Below, piece by piece: positions 55,000 through 64,000 of a stretch of 64,000 bases of DNA; positions within the stretch are counted from its first letter, which is position 1; every line of letters starts with the position of its first letter. Source of the stretch: Halicephalobus mephisto (taxonomy: Eukaryota > Nematoda > Chromadorea > Rhabditida > Panagrolaimidae). The notes under the pieces are model-generated. The model was given only the letters and a program-made list of their open reading frames with translations, searched no databases and was not told the DNA's origin. The position numbers were made by a program, and so were the translations under genes. The stretch covers positions 1 to 64,000 of the forward strand of contig SWDT01000009.1 of NCBI GenBank assembly GCA_009193035.1, in the 5' to 3' direction.

Positions 55000-56870
55000 T
55001 ACTGAGAGTTGATTTTGAATTTTATGATATCCAGATCTGGTTTTAGGTTACACTTGTTTCAAATTTTACTCATATTTAAAAACAAACAAAATTACCGAAA
55101 TTTTCAGAAATATTTTTGTTGAAAGTCGTTTGTTTTTTATATTAGGTCATTTTTCGCATTTAAATTTCATTTATATTTAAGAAAAATTATTTTGTACTTT
55201 TTATGTAAGATTTTTTTTAAAATTTATTTAATATTTCGTAATAATTACTTTTTACCAACTGCCAAGTTACATTTTTTAAAATCATTTCCATCTTAAAAAA
55301 AAAGTTACCGTAACCATCAGGGACTTTCGTTTTGAGAGTTGATTAATTTTAGCATTAAATTATTTTTTATTTATTTTTGACGAAAATTATTTTATTTTGA
55401 TTTTTGAAAATTTTTATTTTAAAAATTTATTTAATATTTCGTAATACTTACTTTTTATCAACTGCCAAGTTACATTTATTTTAATCATTTCCATTTAAAA
55501 ACAAAGTTACCGTAACCATCAGGGACTTTCGTTTCGAGAGTTGATTAATTTTAGCATTAAATTATTTTTTATTTATTTTTAACAAAAATTATTTTGATTT
55601 TTGAAAATTTTCGCTTTAAAAATTTAATATTTTTTTATTAATTTTTAAATTTTATACGCTGAATTCCACTGGCATTTGAAACTGAACGAGGTTGTCATGA
55701 TAATAAACAACTTTTGTGGCGAATTTGATTTTGCATTTTGCGACAAATGTTTTCGATCGCATGTTAGGTTACATTTGTCTCAAATTCCACTTGCACCCAA
55801 GAACGAACAAACTTACCACGATTTTTAAGAACATTCGTGTCGAAAGTAATGTAATTTTTAAAATACTGTAAAAATAATCTGAAAATTTTCTTGATGAGAA
55901 TTAATTTTTTTTCTGTAAAGAATACTGTAAAAACAATCTGAAAATTTTCTTGGTGAGAGGCAATTTTCCTTCTGTAAAGAGTACTGTAAAAACAATCTGA
56001 GAATTTTCGTGGTGAGAGTCGAATTTTTTTTGTAAAGAATATTGTAAAAACAATCTGAAAATTTTCTTGGTGAGAGGCAATTTTCCTTCTGTAAAGAATA
56101 CTGTAAAAATAACCTAAAAATTTTCGTGGTGAGAATTGGTTTAGAATTCTGTGATAGTGATCTTTTTTATTTTCATTACTATCGGTAATTTGACAATAGA
56201 ATTACTTTCATTATTTCCAAGAACTTCGTACCAGGAAATAATTTTATTTCCGTGACAAAAAATACTACAAAAGCAATTCCAAAAGTTTCTTGCTAGAAAC
56301 TGATTTCACTTCCGGAACAAAAAAGAATTGAGATAGTAATCTAACAAATCTCACGTTTGAAGTTAAGTTTTACAATTAAGAGAATACTGTAACAGTAATC
56401 TAAAAACTTTCGCGTCGAGAGTTAAGTTTTTCAAGTAAGAGAATACTGTAACAGTAATTTGAAAGTTTTCGTGTCAAGAGTTAAGTTTCACAATTAAGAG
56501 AATATTGTAACAGTAATTCGAAAATTTTGTATTAAAAGTTAAGTTTTTCAAGTAAGAAAATACTGTAACAGTAATTTGAAAATTTCATATTAAAAGTTAG
56601 ATTTTACTATTTAAGAAATAATGTAATAATAATCCGAAAATTTTGTATTAAAAATTGAATTTTACAATTAAGAGAATACTGTAACAGTAATCTGGAAACT
56701 TTCGCGTCGAGAGTTAAGTTTTTCAAGTAAGAGAATACTGTAACAGTAATCTGAAAATTTTTATATTAATAGTTAGATTTTACTATTTAAGAAATACTGT
56801 AACAGTAATCCAAAAATTTCATATTAAAAATTAAATTTTGCAATTTAAAAAATACTAATTAACTCATCTT
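55000..56870. repeat. Large tandem array with CAGGGACTTTCG and ACTGTAACAGTAATCTGAAA units
   Basis: 55300-55600: two long units of about 190 bp with GTTACCGTAACCATCAGGGA. 55850-56150: four units of about 65 bp with TACTGTAAAAACAATCTGAA and TTTTCGTGGTGAGAG. 56330-56850: about nine units of 60-65 bp with GAGAATACTGTAACAGTAAT and CTTTCGCGTCGAGAGTTAAG. They share the motif TTTCGTGGTGAGAGT with the other loci. Confidence 0.85.
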
Positions 56871-57463
56871 CAAGGATTACTGTAGTTTTGTGATTTGTTA
56901 GTACTTGAATATGTAATCTTTGATTTTTGAGGACGAACAAAAACTTTTTTTTCGCATAACTCTGACTTAAACTTCTCAAATCCATCCGAACAAGATAAAT
57001 TTCAAAAATTTAAAAAAATTTTCAAAAATATTATTTGCAAAATTGTGCAAAATTACGAAACAAAAATTATCACGTAATTTACGAAAAAAATATTTTCGAT
57101 TTTTGTAAAAATACAATTTTAAAATTTCATAAAATTACGAAATAATTTTTTACATGTTATTTTTTTTCGAAAAATTTTAAAATTTCAAATTTAAGAAAAA
57201 TTTAATTTTAAATTTTTTATTTAAAAAATATTTAAATTTTTTTAATAAAAAAATCAATTTTTAATTTTTTTTAAATATAAAATTAATTTTTTGAATTTTT
57301 TAAATAGAAAATATTTAATTTTTTTAATAAAAAAATCAATTTTTAATTTTTTTTAAATATAAAATTAATTTTTTGAATTTTTTAATAGAAAATATTTAAT
57401 TTTTAGAAAGTAGTTTTTTATTTTTAAAAATATTTATTTATTTATTTACAGTTGAAAAAAAAA
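56871..57463. other. AT-rich spacer
   Basis: Low-complexity sequence with a repeated TTTTTTAAATATAAAATTAA segment. It precedes the 3' end of the minus-strand gene at 57464. No gene. Confidence 0.5.
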
Positions 57464-57868
57464 TCAACTTTGATGATGGTTACAGTCGGTCCGGGCACAG
57501 ACGGGGTTGAACTGGTCGCTGGTGAGTTCCTGATAGAGGACAATCTCGAGTCTGGGGATTTTTTTGGAATCTGAAATTTCGAATTTTACGAAATTCCGAG
57601 GTCGAGGTTTCCGATCAAATTCGACTTTCGAGGTCGACAGAAGACATCTCCAGAGACCTCCACTCGTCGACCACAATCCATAAATAATTTCGTCCGAGAT
57701 TTTCTGTCGCGATTCTGGAGTTTCGAAGTCCTGCTTCGTCGAACTCCGGACGGTGTCCCTCACGACAGCCGTGATTAAATCCGACATTTCTGGGGTCGAA
57801 GAACAATCTTCAATTACGTATTTTCTGAATTTTCGGATTTTTCTTTGATAACTTAGTCGATTTCCCAT
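57464..57868 (-). CDS. Small protein, possible dynein-light-chain-like fold
   Basis: A 134-aa frame beginning MGNRLSYQRKIRKFRKY directly after a TTTTTTTTTCAG acceptor, so a spliced-leader start at 57868 is likely. The N-terminal Met-Gly is a possible myristoylation site. The middle and C terminus (ISDEIIYGLWSTSGGLWRCL ... RLEIVLYQELTSD) have the helix-helix-beta layout and the G-x-W-x-C spacing of LC8-type dynein light chains, but key residues differ, so this is only a suggestion. It ends in a Cys/His-rich tail. An upstream block at 57944-58070 could be a 5' exon: its frame (LRIGQSFLRRSAVPGHFSSS) would run in phase into this one but lacks an ATG. Confidence 0.55.
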   Translation of the reverse strand: MGNRLSYQRKIRKFRKYVIEDCSSTPEMSDLITAVVRDTVRSSTKQDFETPESRQKISDEIIYGLWSTSGGLWRCLLSTSKVEFDRKPRPRNFVKFEISDSKKIPRLEIVLYQELTSDQFNPVCARTDCNHHQS

Positions 57869-57943
57869 CTGAAAAAAAAATTCAATAAAATTCAACAATT
57901 GGTGATAAATGAGATCTCGAGGAAAAAGATAAAAAAAATTAAC

Positions 57944-58070
57944 CTCTAGTCCGGGGCTAGAGGAAAAATGGCCAGGAACTGCCGATCGACGAAGGAAAGA
58001 CTGGCCGATCCTCAGCCAGCATTTCGCCGGAGTTTTCAGGTCCCTCTTGTGACGTCATCGATCTTTAAAA
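57944..58070 (-). other. Possible upstream exon or promoter island
   Basis: A GC-richer block ending at a GTTAAT donor-like site. It contains a CRE-type TGACGTCA and a hairpin CCTCTAG-TCCGGGG-CTAGAGG at its left end. Two frames are open over most of it: one ATG-initiated and 35 codons long with its own stop, the other in phase with the downstream gene. Confidence 0.3.
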
Positions 58071-58680
58071 ATAAGCAAAAATTTTGTGAATAATAATTTT
58101 TAAAAAAATTTATAAAATAATTTCAAAAATTTTTTTATTTTAAAAAATTCCAAAAATTTTTGGTGGATTCTGAAAAATTTTTTTTATTTTGAAAATCTTC
58201 TACTTGATTTTGGAAAATTCTAAAAGATTCTACCGTACTCTAGAAGATCGTAGAAATTTCTAGAAGATCTTCTAGGATTTTAATAATTTTTCTAATTAAT
58301 TTTGAAAGATTTTTAAAATTTTTATGAAATTTCAAAAAATCTCAAAATATTCTACCGTATTTCAGAAGATCTTGAAGATTCTGTGACATATTTTAGAATT
58401 TTAATAATCTATTTATTTAATTTTTTAAGATTTTTAAAATTTTCTATAAAGTTTCAAAAAATCTCAAAATATTCTACCGTATCTCAGAAGATTTTGAAGA
58501 TTCTGTGACGTATTTTAGGATTTTAGTAATTTTTCTAGTTAATTTTTGAAGATTTTTAAAATTTTCTATAAAGTTTCAAAAAATCCCAAAAAAATCCTAC
58601 CGTACTCTAGAAAGCCTCGAAAATTTTCATAACATCTCCAAAAATTTCTTGATCCTGAAAATCTGCATAAAAATCTATTT
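58071..58680. repeat. ~110-bp degenerate repeat
   Basis: About four units with TTCAAAAAATCTCAAAATAT, TCTACCGTATCTCAGAAGAT and TTCTGTGACGTATTTTAG. Confidence 0.7.
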
Positions 58681-59998
58681 TTTAAAATTTGAATATTATT
58701 GAACAGAAAAAATTTCAGAAATTAAAAAAATTTGTTGATAATTCAAAAATTTTTCATTATTTTGTCGAACAGAAAGATTATCTCCGATTACTCAGACCTC
58801 CCATCAAGGGATATTCAACCTTTAAAAAACGAAAAATAATAATTTCTCTGAGGAATTATGTTGCAAAAAAATTATTGTTTTTTAAACAAAAAATTACAAA
58901 AACATTAAAATAAAAAAATACAAAAAAAAATTAGAATAAAAAAATTTAAATTTTAAAAAATACAAAAAAATTTAAAAAATTATAAAAATAAAAATATAAA
59001 ATAAAAATAAAAAAATTATAAAAATTTTAAATAAAAAATACAAAAAAATTATAAAAATTAAAGTAAAAAAATTTTTAAATATAAAATTAAAATAAAAAAT
59101 TGCAAAAAAAATTAAAATATAAAATAAAAAAATTATAAAAATTTTAAATAAAAAATACAAAAAAACTTAAAAAATTATAAAAATTAAAATAAAAAGATTT
59201 TTAAATATAAAATAAAAATTATAAAATTATAAAATTATAAAAATAAAAATATAAAATTAAAATTAAAAAATTATAAAAATTTTAAATAAAAAATACAAAA
59301 AAATTATAAAAATTAAAGTAAAAAAATTTTTAAATATAAAATAAAAATAAAAAATTGCAAAAAAAATAAAAATATAAAATTATAAAAAATTTTAAATAAA
59401 ATTTTTAAAAAATTAAAAATTAAAATTAAATTTTTTAAAAATAATTTTTAAATTTGAAAATAAACTTTTTTAAGATTTTTGGTCGATTACTGTATTTGAT
59501 TAAAATTGTTCCTTTTAATTATTTTTATTTTTAAACAAATTGAGATTTATGTCAACAAACCAGTAGATCCTCAGGGAATTTTCTTGTTTACGGTATGTGG
59601 TTGAAATTACAGAGTATGATGGGAAATTTTCAAATATTTTGGAAATTTTTAGAAATTTAGAATTTTTTAAAAATCATTAAATTTTGTAATTTTTGGTCTT
59701 AACTGGAAAATTTTAAATTTTGTAATTTTTTGTCTTAACTGGAAAATTTTTTCCGAGACATTTTTTGACAACTTAATTTTAAAAATACTGTAATTTAGGA
59801 TTTTCTAAAATCATTAAATTTTAAATTTTGTAATTTTTGGTTTTAACTGGAAAATTTCAAAAATTCTTTTCGAGATTTTTTAATGAAAATTTTATTTAAA
59901 AAATTTATACTTTTAATAATAATATAATTTTACAAAATTGAGCCAAAAATAGACAAAAATCCCTCAAAATAACAAAATAAATTTGGAATGATCACGAT
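58681..59998. repeat. Low-complexity AT block and hairpin-family copies
   Basis: 58910-59420 is almost pure A/T built from AAAAATTATAAAAATTTTAA and AAATAAAAAATACAAAAAAA units. At 59690-59870 three reversed hairpin-family arms occur (TTTTTGGTCTTAACTGGAAA). No gene is supported. Confidence 0.65.
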
Positions 59999-62900
59999 CT
60001 AGACTGAGTAGACATAATGGCAGCTGTAGCAGCAACGAGCGCGGATCTCGTCCTGATCGCATCTAAATCCGTTTTTTAATTTTAAATTTACTTTAAAAAA
60101 ACTCACGAATGAAAAATTTTAAGAATATCGCAGAATCTGGACTTGTCTTCGCAGATGCCGTCGTTGAGGCTTCTGGGATCTAAAAATAAGAAAATTTTTC
60201 AAAAATAAAAAAAAAAAAATTGAAGACGAACAAAAAATAGGAAAGATGTGCAAAAAACAACAAAAGCAGGGAAAAATTAGAATTTTTTAAATTTGTCGTC
60301 CAATCGACTCCAATCCCAATCGTAAAGCCTCCAGCCGCGCCATTTTTGGAGTTTCTTCAATGGACCGTCACTCAAGGGAGAATCCAACGCAGAATCCACA
60401 ACAGAAAGCGAATTACTTTGACTAGAATGTTCCCGAGGGAACTTGGAGATTCTCGGATCGAGGTCCTCTCCAGCAACACAAGGTCGAAGTCCCGAATCGC
60501 TGCACGTCCGAATGGCCGATGGACGGGTCGACGGATCGCAGTTCCTGCCTGCGGCTTTCTTGGTTCCTTTCCAGACACATCGAAGAAGTCGCATCTGAAA
60601 AAATAAAGTATTAAAAAAATAAATCATTCAAAAAATAAATCATTCAAAAAATTATTCATTTTTATTTTTTAGTCAAATTTTAAAAGAATTCAAAATCAAA
60701 ATTTTAAACAGATTCTAAATTCAAAGTTGAACATTTTTAAAATTCAAATTTGCCAAATTTCTCAACACAACTTTGAAGGATCTTTGGATTAAAATTTCGA
60801 ATAAGTTCTAAATTGAAATTTTGAATCAAACTTTAATCAAAAAATTTTGATTTTTAAAAATTAATCATGAAATTCATTATGAATATATGGGATGGGAATT
60901 AAAATGAAAAAAATCTATATATGAATATATAAGGTAAAAATTAAGGTTATGAAAAAGAAAATCTATATATGAATATATGGGGTAAAAGATAAGATAGAGA
61001 AGAAGAAAATTCATATATGAATATATAAGGTAAAAGGTAAGATAGGGAAGAAGAAGATTCATATATGGATATATAAGGTAAAAATTAAGATAGAGAAGAA
61101 GATTCATATATGAATATATAAGGTAAAAGGTAAGATAGAGAAGAGAAAATTCATATATAAGGTAAAAATTAAGATAGAGAAGAAGAAAATTCATATATGA
61201 AAATTAAACAAACCTGAACGCCGCCGTCGCCGCATTTTTTGCTGCATTTGCCCCAGATGGAAGGTCTCCATTCTGCCGTGCAGTTCCGATTGAGACATTC
61301 CTTCTTGATTTTCGGTCTTGTCTTCCGGTTGCAAAGAGTGAAGTCAGCGTCGGTGCCATTGAGGAAAACGCACTTTATTTCTCTTCTTTGGACCGAGATT
61401 CCTTCTCTGATGCAACGAGAAGCCGAACATTCTGTCCAGTCACTGGCTTCCCATTCTGGACAATCTGGATTATGACAGGATTTTGATGAAGATGGTCTGT
61501 GTACACCGTAAGCATCACAAACGTCGTCTTCAACGTAGGCAGATGTCTGGCGATCCAGGGAAATTCTGCACTTTATCAACCTTACTTGGGCTCCGTCCGG
61601 TTTTCCGCATTCTTGCTGACTACACGGGGACCATTGCCCGGTGTGGAAGTCCACCTTCAGTCTTCCCGGCTCCCGAACAGAATCCAGAAGACTAACAAAC
61701 CGATGTTCTCCTAATCTCTCCAAGGACGACTTCACTTTCTGAAAACCATACTGTTAAAAAGTAAAAATTAAACTTTTACGAAATTGTCCCAATGTGGAAT
61801 TCCTAAAACCTAAGTAGCCTACGTGACAGTTTTGATTTTACGTAATAGCTATTTCGTAATTTTGTAAGATCTCAGGACCATAGACATATCATGAAATTCA
61901 TATATGAACTTTTTGCGACATTCTCCCGATGAGGAATTTCTAAAATTAAAATAGCCTACGTGACAATTTTAATTTTTTGTGATAGTTATTTCGTAATCAA
62001 TCATATACCATGAAATTCATATATGAACTTTTTGCGAAATTGTCCCGATGAGGAATTTCTAAAATTAAAATAGCCTACGTCACAATTTCGATTTTTTGTG
62101 ATAGCTATTTCGTAATGGATGTTTTGGAGTAATATCTTTCCCAGATGGATCTGGAAATCTCTGGTTTAAGCTTATATGGAACATAGAACCCTGGGAATTG
62201 GTGGCTATATATGAAAGTACTTGTGGATGTTGAAATAATCAAAATTAAACATCCCAGTATCTCGTCGAAAACGGACTACTTAGTTCACATCCGGAAATTT
62301 GATATATGAAAAAAAAAAACCAACGTTGATTAACTGCTGATCGACGTCGTTTGGAGACAGGATTTCAGAAGCGTCTTTTTCGTTTTCTTCTTCTTCGATT
62401 CTGTTGTTTGAAGGCTGTTTTGGTTTTGTCCTGTTGGTGTCGTCTTCACGCGGAATGGAGTTGTCAGATTCCCGGGGTTTGAACCTGAGGGTGACGTTTC
62501 CTTGAGCTCCGTTCCCGAAGCAGGCATAGAGCCCGGCGTCCTCCATCCTCGCGTGGAAGATCCTCAGTGCTCCGTTCGAGGAAACCCTAATATGAGCTAA
62601 AAAGAATATTTTAAATTACAATATCAAAAATCAAAAAATTTATTATTACGAAATAGTTGGAAATTTTCAGTTTTTGTGATTCCAAAAATTTGCATTGGAT
62701 TCTAAAAAGTTCCAGAATTTTCTGCTGAATTCTGAAAGATTCTGGAAAATTTTAGAAAAATAAAATTCTAGAAAATTCTAGAAAATTATGAATTCTAGGA
62801 TTTTTAACTCGATTCTGGAAAATTTTAGAAAATTTCAGAATTAAAAAAATTTTCTATGAGATTCTAAGAAGTTTCAGAACTTTATAGAATTCTGAAAACT

Positions 62901-64000
62901 TTTGTGAAATTCTAAATATTTTAGAAAATTTAGAAAATTCTAAAAACTTTCAGAAATCACGAATTCTAGAACTTTAAACTCGATTCTGGAAATCTTTTAC
63001 TCGATTTTGAGAATTTTCTAAGATATATCTATAGATCCAAGGATCTTCTAGAGAAGCTTCTAAGATATATCCATATATCCTAGGATTTTCTAGAGAATTT
63101 TCTAAGATATATTCATATATCCTAGGATCTTCTTGAGAATCTTCTAAGATATATCCATATATCCTAGGATCTTCTAAGATGTTTGAACTGTAAAAGTTAG
63201 AAATATTTCCACGAAATTATCTCGGATTTTCAGAATTTCGTAATTAATCGAAAATCCTCACCGTTGTTCTCAATCGGACTGCCGTTTTTGGTCCAGGTTA
63301 TCTGGGACCGATCGAAGTTCTTGACAGGGCACTTGACCTTTATGCTTGTGCCTTCGTATAGGTTGGCCATTCCCCCGACGTTGAGGGTCAGTTTCCGGTG
63401 GTTGGGGTGGGTTTGATCGAAGTTGGGATCGATCCTGTTGGAGTCGTCGGAGTACGGTCGGAGCAGGGGGCCGGGGACGAGGTCGTAACTGAACCTCGAA
63501 CCTTCACAGGGTCCTAAGTTGCACAGTTGAACTGTCGGGGGTTTTTCGAGATCGGAACACTCGGTTGGAGGATCGTAAACTTTCAACTGTCCTCTGGCTG
63601 TTCGTTTTTCGCAGAAAATTTGTCTTTTTTGTTCTCCTGATCCACATGAAGTCGAACATGGAGACCATTGTTCCACTCTCCAGTTGACGGAACAATCTAA
63701 CAGTCCACAGGGCTCCTGATCCGGGGGTCTCGGGACGGGACATTGCCCGTCCGGCAGGAGCAAAGTAGACTCGGCCCCTCCGGCTTTCGCCATCTGACGC
63801 ACGCATCGCACTTTCCGGGTTCTGATCCCGCCGCCGCAGGGGTGCGAACACTCCCCCATGGGCCCCGTCTCCCAGACCGGGGGACAGGGGTCCTTGTTGC
63901 ACTCCCGCCAGAGGTCCACCGGCCGCTGCTTCGCGTCGCAGCGGGACCACGGAACGGGGGTCTTCTTGTTCGAATCTATGCACTTCAGGACGGACTTCTG
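59999..64000 (-). CDS. madd-4: MADD-4/punctin (ADAMTS-like), 3' part; 5' end outside window
   Basis: Exons 64000(continuing)-63262, 62596-62325, 61738-61214, 60594-60309, 60179-60107 and 60062-59999 keep frame; only the donor at 60309 (A|GTCGAT) is weak. In order they encode thrombospondin type 1 repeats (VWETGPMGECSHPCGGGIRT; WRVEQWSPCSTSCGSGEQKR), an Ig C2 domain (KVKCPVKN ... ITWTKNGSPI ... MEDAGLYACFGNG), an acidic Asn/Glu linker, three more repeats (GQWSPCSQQECG, WEASDWTECSASRC, WRPSIWGKCSKKCGDGG), and a C-terminal PLAC domain (GICEDKSRFC, then CC..C near the stop). There is no metalloprotease domain in view. This layout is that of ADAMTSL1/3-type punctins; C. elegans MADD-4 is secreted by motor neurons and organises synapses and muscle-arm guidance. 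A papilin-type protein is less likely because Kunitz domains are absent. Confidence 0.88.
60860..61200. repeat. ~55-bp tandem repeat in madd-4 intron
   Basis: About seven units with AAAATTCATATATGAATATA and TAAGGTAAAAATTAAGATAG. Both strands have by-product frames. Confidence 0.9.
61745..62320. repeat. ~130-bp tandem repeat in madd-4 intron
   Basis: Three units with GTCCCGATGAGGAATTTCTA, AAAATAGCCTACGTGACAAT and GTGATAGCTATTTCGTAAT. Confidence 0.85.
62600..63190. repeat. madd-4 intron with ~50-bp terminal repeat
   Basis: AT-rich intron. At 63010-63180 about four units of TCTAAGATATATCCATATAT followed by CCTAGGATCTTCTAGAGA occur. Confidence 0.8.

Noticed and set aside
60877..61194. Tyr/Leu-rich 105-codon minus-strand frame
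   Set aside because: By-product of the 55-bp intronic repeat in madd-4.

Overview
The window looks like nuclear DNA of a Caenorhabditis or close rhabditid nematode. The background is very AT-rich and full of short tandem and palindromic repeats. Introns often end in TTTTCAG or TTTTTAG, several are only 28-50 nt class, and the recognisable genes have worm orthologues. From memory, ahr-1 (C41G7.5), madd-4 (F53B6.2), nrd-1 (D1007.7), rps-10 (D1007.6) and rpl-24.1 (D1007.12) all lie on C. elegans chromosome I, so this is probably a chromosome I homologue. Most exons here were built by hand from splice signals and checked for reading-frame continuity. Exon ends given below should be good to a base or so, but none was confirmed by transcript data.

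Layout. 0-10.4 kb: an intronless Srh/Sri-like chemoreceptor (+), an orphan alpha-tubulin exon (-), and an 11-exon gene (-) for a Ser- and Glu-rich protein of about 1129 aa that I do not recognise. 10.4-25.6 kb: a gene-poor block of satellites, a 9-bp minisatellite, two pogo/Tigger-like miniature elements, two further palindromic miniature element families and a possible tRNA-derived SINE. 25.9-34.1 kb: a secreted Cys-rich peptide precursor (+), a multi-pass membrane protein (-), then a compact conserved cluster: rpl-24.1 (-) and rps-10 (+) diverging from a shared promoter, and nrd-1 (SCAF4/8-type CID plus RRM factor, -) converging on rps-10.

34.1-42.6 kb: three small secreted-protein genes (a ShKT-type Cys-rich protein +, an unknown secreted protein -, and a phospholipase A2-like protein -), bounded by a near-identical inverted repeat of about 220-300 bp. 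42.7-52.7 kb: an F-box-type gene (-) lies 306 bp downstream of ahr-1 (aryl hydrocarbon receptor, -). ahr-1 intron 1 holds an intron-bearing tRNA-Ser(AGA) and a GC-rich island with four TNGCGTG xenobiotic-response cores; three more such cores lie about 1 kb upstream of the start codon. 52.7-64 kb: repeats with perhaps one decayed gene, a small gene of dynein-light-chain-like character (-), and the 3' part of madd-4/punctin (TSR, Ig, TSR and PLAC domains, -), which runs off the right edge.

Functionally the window mixes housekeeping genes (ribosome, transcription termination), neuronal genes (ahr-1 in neuron fate, madd-4 in synapse organisation) and environment-facing secreted or receptor genes. 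The most interesting non-genic signals are the clustered AHR sites at ahr-1 itself, the inverted repeat around the secreted-protein trio, a dispersed short hairpin family with compensating arm changes, and a 49-bp segment inverted in place within one satellite unit.
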